In this document: one piece after another, positions 1 to 10,450 of the stretch
Position numbering within the stretch: position 1 is the stretch's first letter
Layout of the letters: every line of letters begins with the position of its first letter
Assembly (NCBI GenBank): GCA_031216445.1
Contig: CM062200.1
Span: 20,939,501 to 21,003,500 of the forward strand
Origin: Lateolabrax maculatus
Lineage: Eukaryota; Chordata; Actinopteri; Acropomatiformes; Lateolabracidae
Reading direction: 5' to 3'
Length of the DNA stretch: 64,000 nucleotides
The notes under the pieces: model-generated
Told to the model about the DNA's origin: nothing
Databases searched by the model: none
What the model saw: the letters and a program-made list of their open reading frames with translations, nothing else
Program-made: the position numbers and the translations under genes

Positions 1-527
1 TCCCTTGTCTGCACAGTAGGTGGTATGTGGAATACTGGGACAGCACAAATAGGTGAGACTGTAATCAGTGTAGGGTGTGTGTTTCTTACCGGGAGAAGCA
101 TACAGTTTTTTGACCGTCAGGTGTGCATTCCGTGAAGTCTATTCATTTGGTTTATATGCAATCATACATTAACGTTTGAGTGCGAGTTCGATCGCCGTCT
201 ACATGTGTCGGTGGAAGTGACGGTGTACAATAAACAATTTGAATGGTTCAATGGACGTTTGGTGATTGAAATTGCTCAACCAACAAGCTACACAAAGGTG
301 ACGCGTCAATAAGGCAAGTACCGGCATAGTAGCCCCTCAGTGACTTGTAAGTTTTCTTGTTTTTGGTCAAGTCATTACAAACACATTTATTATACTTATA
401 ACTTATTATATCCATCTCTCTCTTTGTCCCTCTCTCTCTGTCTGTCTATTTTCTTTAAATCAATTGATCACTAAATTCTTTGATCAGCACAGTTTCTTTC
501 AAATAATGGAAAAGACTCCCTAATCCG
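1..527. other. No gene recognised
   Basis: I see no long open frame, RNA gene or recognisable repeat here. There is a pyrimidine-rich run (CTCT/CTGT) around 410-450. It may be the flank of something outside the window. Confidence 0.4.
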
Positions 528-803
528 ATGGTTAATACACTTTTAAGACTCTTCCACTCCACTAGTTCTAATTGTGGCAGTGAAACATTATATGCACTGC
601 TGATTCCTCTATTTGACAGTGCTCACATAATCCTGAGGGAAGTGCAGTGTTTTATTAAGTCTGGTATGTCCTACTCTCAGCCTTGTTACAATGGTCAGTC
701 TCTTGTTTGGTGCTCCTTTTAGCTGACCGCACTGTTCCCACTTCTTGCTGTACTGCATTAAGGTGTTGTCCTGTAGTTGCTGTGTCCCAACTGTGCTGCC
801 ACT

Positions 804-1346
804 TGTCATGGTTTGGCAGTGCCACCTGTTTTTCTATGTTTACCCTGTGTTTTCCCTCTTGCCCTGTGTCTTGTTTTTCCTTTGTCTGTGTCAATGTCTC
901 TGTGTGGTGTGGGCGTGGCTCCTACCTGGCTTCCTCCCGGCTCGCTACTGATTACAGCTCATTCACCCCACCTGTCCAGTCTGCTTAGCTGCCTTCAATC
1001 TTCTCATCAACTCAACAGTACATAAACCCCGGCTTTCTAGCCACTCATCACCACAGAATTTATGTGGTAGCTAGTGTTCTTGGCCACGCAACATATTGTG
1101 TTTTTGTGTACTCCATGTCTTGCTCCCCAGTTCCCCTACCTGCCTGACTCATCAGCTCATACAGCCACGCTCACACCCTGCTCTGCTATCTCAGTCATCC
1201 ACCTTCGCCCTCTTACCCTCAGCTTCTGCAGCCCCATCTCAGCCACTTGCCACTCTCATTACCTTTATCCCTGCAATAAACATTGAACTACATCTACTCC
1301 CTTTATTTGTATCTGCATTTGGTTCCTACCTACTCACACCATGACA
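804..1346 (+). mobile_element. Solo LTR, Gypsy-like architecture
   Basis: The stretch starts TGTCATGG and ends CCATGACA, so it has the TG...CA ends and short terminal inverted repeats of an LTR. A TATA-like ACATAAA lies near 1,020 and a polyadenylation signal AATAAA near 1,275, in the order of a plus-strand LTR. The flanking 5-mers are CCACT (799-803) and CAACT (1347-1351), a possible target duplication with one mismatch. No internal retrovirus-like region adjoins, so this is a solo LTR left by recombination. Open frames inside it are not genes. Confidence 0.65.
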
Positions 1347-1419
1347 CAACTCTTTAATGATGTTGCTTTTTATTATTCCTTTTACTTCGTATTTGCTGAG
1401 ATGTCCATGATCTCCTCTT

Positions 1420-3060
1420 GTTTACCCCTCTGTGAGCTGGTACCCACATAAACATTCACATGTGTACATACGTTTAAAATTTACATTTTTAAATCTGTAC
1501 AAAGTTTCATATATAGCTACTTTGTCACTTTTCCCTGCAACCACATTAACTGCTACTTGTATTTTTTTCATTATATGATTAATATTCTTTCCCTTTCCCT
1601 CAAGGCTCCATAATCGGCAAACGATGATCAATATCATCCTGAACTTGAGAAAAAACATAATTTATCATGACGGAAAAGAGTATTGAACTAATGACATTAC
1701 CTTGAGGAGTACCATTATCTACTATATATCTTCCTGATATGACTGTCCCAATTCTGATTTGGAGAAATCTATTGAATAAAAAATCTTTAATCCGATTATA
1801 GGTTTTACCTGTTATTCCTATGGTATTTAATTTGATCATTACTCCCTCCTTCCAGACCATATCGTATGCCTTTTCTACATCAAAGAAACTACCATTACAG
1901 ATTTTTTATTAACTTGTTCGTCTGCCCCTCCTAAATCCACTCTAATGTGGTTACAATATTCCTCTGCTTTCCATATAAAATCTTTCAGTAATCATTATTT
2001 ACATTATCTTTCCTATATGCGACGACAGAGCTATTGGCCTATAATTCCTTGGATTGGATGGGTCCTTCCCTGGTTTCCTAATTGGAATAATCACTGCCTC
2101 TTTCTACCATTTATTTATTTATTTATTTATTTATTTGATATAGGATGAGCTGATCATGTCATTGCTCTTTATCTTTTGCCCTCCTCAGTCAAGTTATTAG
2201 AACTATGGATTTGGGTAAGTGCCTTTGTTATCATCTCTGCCTTCTCTTCATCAGACACTGTGGCTTACTCCCCCATCTTCAGTACTGGATACTGCCATTC
2301 TCTTTGGATTCCTCTCATGCTTCTAATCATGCCCCAAACATCTCCCACAGGTTTTGATCTACCAATTTTATTACAAAAAGTCTGCCAGCTTTGCCTTTTT
2401 GCTTTACGTATAATTAAACCTTTGCTTGAGCTTGCTTATATTTAATTAAGTTCTGTAACTTATGAGTTTTTTGTAATATCCTGAGAGCTTTATTCTTCTC
2501 TTTAACCACTATTCTCTTCATTATTCCTTTACTTTTAGAAATTGCAGTTTATAGCAATGTTGTTTTAAACTTTTTATCAGTTTCCTCAATCTCTTGATTT
2601 AAGGTTTATTTTTTATCCAATTCTATCTCACACATGTTTAAACACTTCCCACTTTGCAGTGCTAAATACCCACTTCCCCAATATTTCCCTTTGTTTGTTA
2701 TTTGGTTGCAGTACCACGCTACACAACACTTGAAAATGATCACTACTTACTGATGTTTTTTTTCCCTAATACTTCCCACTCACATATCCCCATTAAATTC
2801 AAAGATAGTTAACAGATAGTTAAACTGAAGTGCTCCCTGTGTGCACATCTAATCTAGTCCCTCTCCCATCAGTTATACAAACCATGCTCTTTTCTTCAAT
2901 AAACTTACCATTTGCATCTGTTATTATTACTCCCCATAACGTGCTATGAGCGTCAAAGTCCCCACATACCAACACCCTATTACTATTACTGAGATCATTC
3001 CTCACCTCCTCCCATGTCAGTCCACTGATATTTAGATGATGAGTGGCTGCCTTTACGATT
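1420..3060 (-). mobile_element. Decayed I/Nimb-like LINE (endonuclease to reverse transcriptase)
   Basis: Read on the minus strand, pieces of one non-LTR retrotransposon appear in the correct order with frameshifts and stops. An endonuclease piece at about 3,030-2,820 has VCGDFDAHSTLWG and DGRGTRLDVHTG. A linker at about 2,560-2,150 has KALRILQKTHKLQNL. Early reverse-transcriptase blocks at about 2,100-1,900 have KPGKDPSNPRNYRPIALSS and SGFRRG. The palm region at about 1,890-1,640 has FFDVEKAYDMVWKEG and NGTPQGNVISSILF. The FADD motif region is ruined. The style matches the I/Jockey superfamily (Nimb-like); the clade is my judgement from motif wording. Confidence 0.75.
2110..2137. repeat. (TTTA)n microsatellite
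   Basis: About seven TTTA units in a row lie inside the decayed LINE region. Confidence 0.85.
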
Positions 3061-3339
3061 ATTTGTATTCTCTCTGTTTAGGATTTCATCTCCATTGTAG
3101 CATTTATTAGCCCTGCTATGAAAGTGACTAGCTTCTTTGAATTAACCATTACTTTCCCCTCATTTGCCTGGTCTGGTTATTTTGTGGGTTTCTTTCTTGC
3201 TCTGCTTCTTTCCTCATTTCCTCCTCTCTGCCTCACTTTCTTCACAGCCTCAGCATATGTGATTTTACTCTGGACTCTGACCTGCTGTATTTTCATTTCC
3301 CTTTTCATCACTTCACATCCCCCATAAGTCAGCAGAAAA

Positions 3340-3560
3340 TTTTAAGATAACTCTTCCTAAATCTAATCATAAAGTCTCCCTCCGATAACCATTTTACTTG
3401 ATAAGCTACCCTTCCCTCCAAATAGTCATATGCCTTTTTTGATATAAAAATACACTACTACCATCAGTTCTTTCATTATCAGTGTCTTTTCAACCTCATT
3501 ACTTACTTCAACTACATCTTCTGATGAATTTGGCTTATTAGTTAATTAGCTCCATCCACG
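3340..3560 (-). mobile_element. Second I/Nimb-like RT fragment
   Basis: On the minus strand this stretch repeats the same reverse-transcriptase block found at 1,890-1,850 (here a mutated IWREG with a following LIK, preceded by VEKTLIMKELMVVV). It lies 5' of the endonuclease of the neighbouring copy. It is therefore either a separate insertion or a rearranged part. It contains stops and is not coding. Confidence 0.55.
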
Positions 3561-3671
3561 CAGGAACTACCCATGGATGTTTTTTTTTCTCTTTATTGAA
3601 TACAGAAGTTCAAAGGGGGATCTGTTCAACATGACCTTAGTTCATTATACCGAAAGGGTGGTATCAAGGTA

Positions 3672-4440
3672 TTACAGTATCAGAATCAGAATCAGGTTTA
3701 TTGCCACGTAGGTTTTCAGGGGAGGGGAGGGGAGAGTCTCAAACAGTTTGTGTCTGGGTTGGAAGGGGTCGGCCACAATCTTCTGTGCACGCCTCAGAGT
3801 CCTGGAGATGTACTGGTCCTGGGGAGATGGTAGATTGCAGCCAATCACCCTCTCTGCAGAGCGAATGATACGCTGCAGTCTGCCCTTGTCCTTGGCAGTA
3901 GCAGCAGCGTACCAGACGGTGATGGAGGAGGTGAGGATGGACTCGATGATGGCAGTGTAGAAGTGCACCATCATTGTCTTTGGCAGGCTTAACTTCTTCA
4001 GCTGCCACAGAAAGTACATCCTCTGCTGTGCTTTCTTGGTGATGGAGCTGATGTTCAGCTCCCATTTGAGGTCCTGGGAGATGATGGAGCCCAGGAAGCA
4101 GACGGACTCCACAGTGTTGACTGGGGAGTCTCTCAGGGTGATAGGGGGAAGTAGGGCTGGGTTCTTTCTGTAGTCAACAACCATCTCCACTGTCGTTGTT
4201 CTGGCTGCACCAGGTCACCAAATGGTCAATCTCCCACCTGTAGGTAGACTCATCCCCACCAGAGATGAGCTCGATGAGGGTGGTGTCGTCTGCAAACTTT
4301 AGGAGCTTGACAGACTGGTGACTGGAGGTGCAGCTGTTGGTGTACAGGGAGAAGAGTAGAGGGGAAAGAACGCAGCCTTGAGGGGAACCGGTGCTGATGG
4401 TCCGGGATTCAGAGACATGTTTATTGGCACCAATAATGAA
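3672..4440 (-). mobile_element. L2/Rex1-like LINE fragment, 5'-truncated, 3' UTR deleted
   Basis: The minus strand encodes the last part of a reverse transcriptase: SPQGCVLSPLLFSLY, then FADDTTLIELI, then the thumb/C-terminal block with FLGSIISQDLKWE, KKAQQRMYFL and SAERVIGCNLP. It is close to the plus-strand copy at 51,240-53,980. A frameshift breaks the frame near 4,190. The element's 3' tail (repeats of GATTCT, seen here as CAGAATCAGAATC at 3,680) joins the coding part directly, so the roughly 400-base 3' UTR present in the other copy is missing. Confidence 0.85.
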
Positions 4441-5165
4441 AATCTTTGAACCATACAAGGCTCAAGTTGGATGTTGAGTCCACGCTTAAATGTAATCAGG
4501 CTAATGAAAGAGATGAAAAAGGGTAGATGGGTTGAGGGTATTTGGACTGAACAGCAGATTTTACAGTTATTAATTATAAACTTCATATAACCCATCATTC
4601 ATAAAGAGGATAAATATTTGACTTAATGACCACATAAAGTATCACATCTGTGGAGGACTGGACTGGGTCTATATGTGGAGAAGTTGAACTCTAGAATAGC
4701 TTTAAAGCTACCAAATAAAATGAGGAAAATGTAATATTTTGACAACACATGACAATAAAGATTCTGTATCTGCTTGATCTAACAACGAAATATAATATGA
4801 ATTAAAAATGATAGCCCCAACAGAGTTAAAGAGATAGGGGAAATAGTCAGCACCAAGACACCCCAATTAAATACTTATAGTAAACTCGCTAACACATCAG
4901 TTACATGATGTCCTATTCTGCTCTTTTATGCTTCAAAAGAGGTAGTTCTTTTGAAGTATCGTACAAATATGTCTAAAGACAAAATTACATGATTTTCAGA
5001 GTGTCTGGCTTCAGAAAGTTACTAGAATTGTCAGACAAAGTTCTGAAATTGGAAAGGAGTGGAGGGAGAGGGTTGTAGATGCGGTTTGATGAGCCAAACA
5101 ACTATCTGAAGCATACTGACACCTTTATGGTCGCAGTCACAGGACCACCTTCCAAAAGAAACCTG
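4441..5165. other. No gene recognised downstream of calhm2
   Basis: The stretch is AT-rich without a supported gene. A CAATAAAGATTCTG string near 4,750 looks like the 3' end of another retroposon. The calhm2 3' UTR must start at its upper edge, but I could not find a convincing minus-strand polyadenylation signal. Confidence 0.35.
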
Positions 5166-5579
5166 TCAGCTGAACACGTCCATCTCTTTGTCCATTGCTT
5201 CCACATTATGGTCCAGGCTGTACGTGGCCCATTTGTTGAGCCTGCTGTAGAGAGGCAGTCCATTCTTTTCCCTGTAGAGGTAGACACCAGTCACTCTGTT
5301 CCAGTTAGTGCTGCAGATAGGACTAGCACTGTGGTGTTCAGCCAACTGCTCCTTCTCTTCCCTCTCCAGTGCCACAAAGCCAAAGAAGCTCTTAATGTTC
5401 TCTGCAGCCAGGAGGCGGGCATGGACAGCTGCCGTCCGTTGGAAGAGGGTCTTTTCAGTAGACCGGTACTGAGACCAGTAGTCCTCCTGCTGGTAGCCAA
5501 GAGGAGAGAAGCAGCGCTTCATACACAGCATCAGGAACACTGCCAGAGACATTCCCGCCACCAGCAGCCAGCCTATCAG
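5166..5579 (-). CDS. calhm2: calhm2 coding exon 2
   Basis: This exon has 137 codons plus a stop. It begins LIGWLL after a TTCTTTTCAG acceptor and carries the fourth membrane segment and the cytosolic C-terminal helical domain (SPLGYQQEDYWSQYRSTE, FFGFVALEREEKE). The short C-terminus ends MDVFS. Longer plus-strand readings here are antisense shadows. Confidence 0.93.
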   Translation of the reverse strand: MIGWLLVAGMSLAVFLMLCMKRCFSPLGYQQEDYWSQYRSTEKTLFQRTAAVHARLLAAENIKSFFGFVALEREEKEQLAEHHSASPICSTNWNRVTGVYLYREKNGLPLYSRLNKWATYSLDHNVEAMDKEMDVFS

Positions 5580-7079
5580 CTGAAAAGAATGAACAGTTGT
5601 GAAGTCAACACCTTGTGTAGGTTCTAAGGCACTGGATCAGTTACATTTGTGTTTGCTGTTTGCATATTAATACCCCGTCTTTATATATGTCAATGAAAAG
5701 TGCTATTTCACAAGTTGTATTGTTGTATTAGCGAAGTCCTCCAACAACAATGGCAATGTGTCATTACACATGACCACTGAGGATATCCTCATATCCTGGA
5801 ATATGGATGGTGCGCTGGGCAAAAGAAAGAATACTGTCTGGACACCATATTACTTCACCTCCATTCTTCAATCACCCCACCCTGAAGAGAGGCATTAATA
5901 GTTTGTGCTGATTTACTTGGTGTTCCAAGTGTGACTCTGGAGCAATCCAGAGTGGGGTTAAGAACACAGTTTAATTCTCCCCCAAGAATGAATTGGTAAC
6001 TATTCAACTCTGGAAGTAGAGTAAAAAAGCAAAAGGCTCTGAACAGGACCATTTGTTTTGGCAGACAAATTTGTTTGCCAAAACCAGACCTGTAGTTACT
6101 GACCTATATGGCAATCTGCACAGAGATGCTGCACAGACGTACTGGGCAGATGGATACATTGTTGTTGTGTCTCTTTGTGGATGGATTAAACAAACAAGAT
6201 ACGACAAGTTAACTTATGAGCTTAAGAGGGGTGGATAGGTGTATTTTGGAATTTTGGACAGAGCGAGGCTAGCCGCCCACTAGTACTTATACTAAGCTAG
6301 GTTAACCACATTCTGACAGCAGCTCTGTACTTAATGAACATATTGTTGAACCTTGAATCTTCTCATTTAACTTTTGTAAGAATGCAAAAAACTACCAAAA
6401 TGTATTCTTTTTTACATTTCCTATTTGTGCGCAGCTATAATAACTACACTAAACCAATGTCTAGCAAACACACAAGAGATAAAACTAAGACAGTCCTGCA
6501 AAAACAAAACATAAAGTGATCAACAACCTGAGATTCATACTTCAGTCTTCGCTCAATTTCAGCCCAGAAGTCTTGCAGCTCCATTGGAACACTTCTTTGA
6601 CACGGGAATTTTGCCATGACCTCTGATCTCTGATCTGAGGGGAAACCCTCCAGTGTACTGGGGTCAACAAACTCACTGAGGGCACATGTGTACGCCTGGC
6701 CCTGCAGCAAAGAGATAACTGCCCACGTTAGAGGAGCCACCACAGCTTGACCAATGATGGTTCCCAGCAATGCAAAGGCTGCAGCTCCCGACAGCTTCTG
6801 GCACTTTCTGAGCCGACACTCAGACACCAGGTCCCATGTGCTCTTGTTCATCATTATTCCTATGAGAAAAAATCCCAGCGCTGGAACACCAATGGCAGCC
6901 AGACCATAGCAGTAATTCCTCCCAGAAGAACATGGACAGTTAAAGGCAAAAACGTTGTATGCAGTCTGGCCAGCCACAGTGCCCAAAGCAATCAGACCGT
7001 TGAAGATCATCACATCTTTACTCTTGAAGAAGAGGGACACAAACTTAAAGTTCTCTGTGACGAGTGCAGCAGCAGCCAT
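5166..7079 (-). CDS. calhm2: Calcium homeostasis modulator 2 (CALHM2/FAM26B), two coding exons
   Basis: The gene encodes a four-transmembrane CALHM-family large-pore channel subunit of the plasma membrane. Exons are 7079-6528 (residues 1-184) and 5579-5166 (185-321), joined in phase 0 with GT at 6527-6526 and AG at 5581-5580. The 321-residue length matches the roughly 320-residue family. The N-terminus (ENFKFVSLFFKSKDVMIFNG) and the C-terminal GVYLYREKNGLPLYSRL stretch are diagnostic of CALHM2 rather than CALHM1, 3, 5 or 6. The CPC motif at 48-50 and cysteines 132 and 160 fit the conserved extracellular disulfides. Three membrane segments lie in exon 1 and the fourth at about 186-207. The start is the ATG followed by an alanine run; a frame stop upstream supports it. 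No disabling change is seen. Confidence 0.95.
5580..6527 (-). other. calhm2 intron
   Basis: This is a 948-base intron with consensus ends. The only structure I see is a palindrome centred near 6,067 (TTTGGCAGACAAA / TTTGTTTGCCAAA), with imperfect arms reaching about 6,044-6,095. Confidence 0.8.
6528..7079 (-). CDS. calhm2: calhm2 coding exon 1
   Basis: This exon has 184 codons and carries the N-terminal helix, transmembrane segments 1-3 and the first extracellular loop with the CPC motif. It ends after ...KYESQ at a GTTGTT donor. A longer open reading past the donor is intron. Confidence 0.93.
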
Positions 7080-7299
7080 GTTGGAATGTTGTGTCTTTAC
7101 TGGGAATAAGGTTTACAGCAACATCAGTCTACAGAAAGAGGAAGAAAAATAAATAAATAAGAAACTGTTTCTTATTTCTGTTTCAAACAATCAAAAATGT
7201 CACAAGAGACGGTTGAAAACATACTCACAATCCCTATGGAATGCACTCATGCAAAGTAACACTCCTGCAGTGTCCTGAGGCGGGACATGTGACTTAGCC

Positions 7300-7320
7300 T
7301 TTATAATCCTTTATAAACAG
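7300..7320 (-). promoter_or_regulatory. Possible TATA box of calhm2
   Basis: Read on the minus strand, TTTATAAAGGATTATAAAGG lies about 225-240 bases upstream of the calhm2 start codon. It would place a transcript start near 7,280. This is only a sequence match. Confidence 0.3.
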
Positions 7321-7329
7321 TCTGGGAAA

Positions 7330-8072
7330 AATATGTCCAAAACATCAGATTGAAAAGAGAAGTCTCTCTTTTTGCGTGCAACCTTGAGTCTGTGTTAGCA
7401 GTCTGGGCACCAGTGATGACTCACAGTCAGGAACTGCCCTCCAGTTTCCTCCCCAGTGGAAAAAAAAATTGGTCTGTAAGTGAAAACATGTGTTGCAGAT
7501 CACAGAGCAATATGGCAACAAATCTGGGAAGCACAGGGACTGAAAGCCTGTATGAATCACACATCAGGAACATGAATTTGAAGTTTGAGGACAGTGATCA
7601 AGTTAAGATTAAGTTTCATTCAGAATTTCAATAAAAAATAATTTTCTTTAAAAACAGTTGACAGTCAACATTGCTTCGACCTAGTTGTCACTTGAAAGTC
7701 TCTCAACAAATGCAGATGCTTCTATAAAGGGGGATACAATGGAGCAATTACATCCTATCATGCTCTGTGATGTTTAAAAAATGCAGAGCTGGTCCTGTCA
7801 AACATTCTGTTTATTTTGCACATTTTTAATTTTTTTCACTCATTAACATCTCCTGTCATTTCAGATACCTGATGTTTCCCACCTGCCCCGTAGTTGCTCT
7901 CAATATGTTCCTGCCATTCCCAGTCACCTGATTCCCTCCAGCACACTTCAAAAATGAAGTGAGAGGTTACCAGCGATACCAGGCTACTGTTTTCCCCTAG
8001 TGTTTCCATAGGCTCTTGTCATTTCTCAAGTTTGTGCCTCCACATCTCCTCTCTCTTCTGTCCTCCTGCCTG
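7330..8072. other. No gene recognised
   Basis: Short frames only. No motif, repeat or RNA gene was recognised. Confidence 0.35.
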
Positions 8073-8338
8073 TAACAGAGATCAGCAATAGGCTGTAACA
8101 AAACAATTAACAGACAATGCAGCTGTGCCACACATCATATTTAGTTGACATCAATTTAAAATTACGGTTCCGGAGTAAGGATGTCTCATTTTGTTAAATG
8201 CCTGTTGCCTCAACTCATCTCTCCTCGTGTCTCCTCCTCTCCTCCTCTGCTTGCATCCCTGGTGAGAAGGACTTATACACGAGGAGAGGAGGCGAGGAAA
8301 GGAATTATGTACAAACTGAGAAATGAGAAGAGGGGCTT
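8073..8338 (+). repeat. Hairpin repeat family X, copy 1
   Basis: This 265-base stretch matches the reverse complement of 21,726-21,990 along most of its length, including AAGGATGTCTCATTTTGTT and ACTGAGAAATGAGAAGAG. It contains an imperfect inverted repeat (CCTCGTGTCTCCTCCTCTCC ... CACGAGGAGAGGAGGCGAGG, about 8,222-8,300). It is non-coding and looks like a short non-autonomous element. Confidence 0.7.
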
Positions 8339-8950
8339 GTGTTTCCCCTTCCTTGTGTTCCCAGTGCTCCCTGTCTGTCTCTGTGTGTATGTTTTTTGGC
8401 ATGGGAGTGGTCTCCCTTCCTCATTCTCCTGGCTCCCAGCGCTGCTCATCCTGCACACCTGTCGGCAATCGGTTTATCACCGTTCCCAGTCTGCTCACCT
8501 GACTCTCATCCACTCATCAAGCTCTTGCAGTATATTTACCCCAACTCTTCTTTGCCATATTGTTCAGTTTGCCTATGTAGTACTAACACTACGGCCACAA
8601 CACCAAGTTGGTAGATTAACTTTTGTATCCATTTGAATTTTGTTAACCTTGTGTTTATGTGCAGCCCAGGTTCATCATCCCTTTGTTTGCTGTCTTGTCA
8701 GTTTCAGTTCAGCCAGTCTTCAACTGCCAGCTCAAGCTCTCTCAACCTCCATCCAGTCAATTTCCATCTCGCCCAGCGATCTGCCAGCCTACTCTCTCTG
8801 CCTGCTCTGTCTGTGCCAGAGTCCTGCTTTTGGTTCCACTTAAATTACACGACAAGAACACAGGAGTTGCTGGTCTACCGCTGCCTCCTTACACATCGTA
8901 CGAAATAACATTCAGGGTTCCCCAGCGGAAAGGGCTGTCTGACTACAAGC
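8339..8950 (+). mobile_element. Possible LTR-like sequence, incomplete
   Basis: This is a pyrimidine-rich non-coding stretch that starts TGTGTTTCCCC directly at the end of repeat X. It resembles the layout of the solo LTR at 804-1346: CT-rich leader, a weak TATATTTACC near 8,530, and CT-rich downstream part. I could not define its 3' end or a target duplication. Confidence 0.3.
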
Positions 8951-9219
8951 TTGAGGGATGAAAATATTCTAAATATAGTGTACACTTAAACTGATATTTT
9001 TATTTTATTTTATTTTTTTATGTGGGCCTTTTTTGGGTGGCTAAAATACATTCTGCTGCTGACCATGTCTACAGCAGCACATTGCTTATCGTCCATGCTA
9101 AGTCAGCTGCCGGTTTCTCCAAACTGGGGGCATGCCGACTGTAGGTAATACACTATGGATAAGTACCTCACACCACCCCACTTAAGAAAAATCTCAACTA
9201 TCCCTTTGATATCAGACTA

Positions 9220-9560
9220 TCATTTTGATTAATTTTGTCTTACTGAAACTTGGTTGTGTCATGAACAATATGTGAGCCTAAATGCTCATATATCTTGAGG
9301 CACAGACTCAGTAGGTAGATTTGCAGCCATCTTTGTCTGAAGCTAATCAACACTAAACATAAACTCAATTATAACTTATTCGAAAGGCTTGTTCTAAGTC
9401 TTTCACACCCAACCTTGAGAACACTACAGCCAATTCCATTTGTCATAGCATACCGCCATCCTGGTCTGTGTTCTGAATTTTAAGTTTAGCTTTTAATTTA
9501 GTCCTGAAAACAATCATTATTGTAGGTGACTTTAATATTCATGAAACCTTAGTACTGTGT
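9220..9560 (+). mobile_element. Strongly decayed LINE endonuclease remnant
   Basis: With frameshifts and stops the plus strand still reads LTETWL-like (about 9,240), a YRPP-like AYRHPG (about 9,450) and GDFNIH-like (about 9,525) blocks, in the order and spacing of an L2/CR1-group apurinic endonuclease. It is non-functional. Confidence 0.5.
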
Positions 9561-9899
9561 TTATCTCATTATTAGATTTGATTGGAATGTAAATAAAACC
9601 ACTCACTCATAAGCCGAAGGGGCGACCACCCAAGGGCCCACACTCAGTAGGGGGCCATTTTTGCCCATTGAATTGCATCCTGTGCTCTTCTTACATCTTA
9701 CTTCTTATCTTGCTCGTCCTTTCAACAAAACCGCCATGATGACGGAATGGATAATCAATCTAATATTACTGCTCTTGTGGTACATAGTATTATTGATATG
9801 TAATTTCCCATTTATTTAAATGTGTTATTTTATATATATTCACATCTTGCATGTTTACAGACACACCCGATTTAATTTCAAGTCAGCTTGCACTGCATT

Positions 9900-9980
9900 C
9901 TTCAGTTGGCAGTTAATACCAGGAACCAGTAAAGCCACTAAAAACCAGTCAATTCTAATTGTGTTTATTCTTTCACGTTA
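9900..9980 (+). repeat. Direct repeat, upstream copy
   Basis: CAGTTGGCAGTTAA ... AAAACCAGTCAA ... GTGTTTATTCTTTCA is found again at 10,377-10,450 with substitutions and a small indel. The pair brackets about 400 AT-rich bases just before the hAT transposase relic. Confidence 0.65.
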
Positions 9981-10376
9981 GTACAAGTCACAACCACTCA
10001 TAAAGTGTGTCAGTAATGTAGGTGTTTTTTTTTTTGTGGACTGTTATGTATTGTAGAGGTGAAGTTTGTATTGTTGCGCTAGCTTAGTAACAAACGTTAA
10101 CAAGATGGTACTAGCTTGAAGTTACAATGAGAATTGTTTTATACTGGTAATAAGAATTGTTGATAAGAGAATGATATAGAATGAGCAATGTAAATACCCT
10201 AATATAGAAATAATTTTAATAGCCTACTTATATATATTACAGCATATTTTATGTTGTGATTCTACTAGTCTTTGGGTTTTATATGGAAATATCTAATTTA
10301 TGCATGTGTATTATTGTATTTTGAAAATTGAGATTTTGGATATAAAACTGATTATTATTCTTATTGTTTGAACTAA

Positions 10377-10450
10377 GCCCAGTTGGCAGTTAACCATTCA
10401 AGCTACTGAAAACCAGCCAACTCAATAGTGTTTGTTTATTCTTTCAGAAT
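10377..10450 (+). repeat. Direct repeat, downstream copy
   Basis: This is the partner of 9,900-9,980. It ends at the TTCTTTCAG string, where the transposase-like reading starts. That string looks like a splice acceptor of the old transposon gene, so the two copies may be a duplicated intron end. Confidence 0.6.

Noticed and set aside
683..1344. Several cysteine- and serine-rich plus-strand frames that could suggest secreted peptides
   Set aside because: They lie across and into a solo LTR whose CT-rich composition creates such readings. No start context, family match or splice signals.
5079..5627. A 182-codon plus-strand open frame
   Set aside because: It is the antisense of calhm2 exon 2, which has clear family identity and splice sites on the minus strand.
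6747..7109. A 120-codon plus-strand frame
   Set aside because: It is antisense to calhm2 exon 1 and has no domain of its own.
8181..8961. Overlapping frames of 84-151 codons
   Set aside because: They fall in CT-rich repeat and LTR-like sequence and have no recognisable domain.
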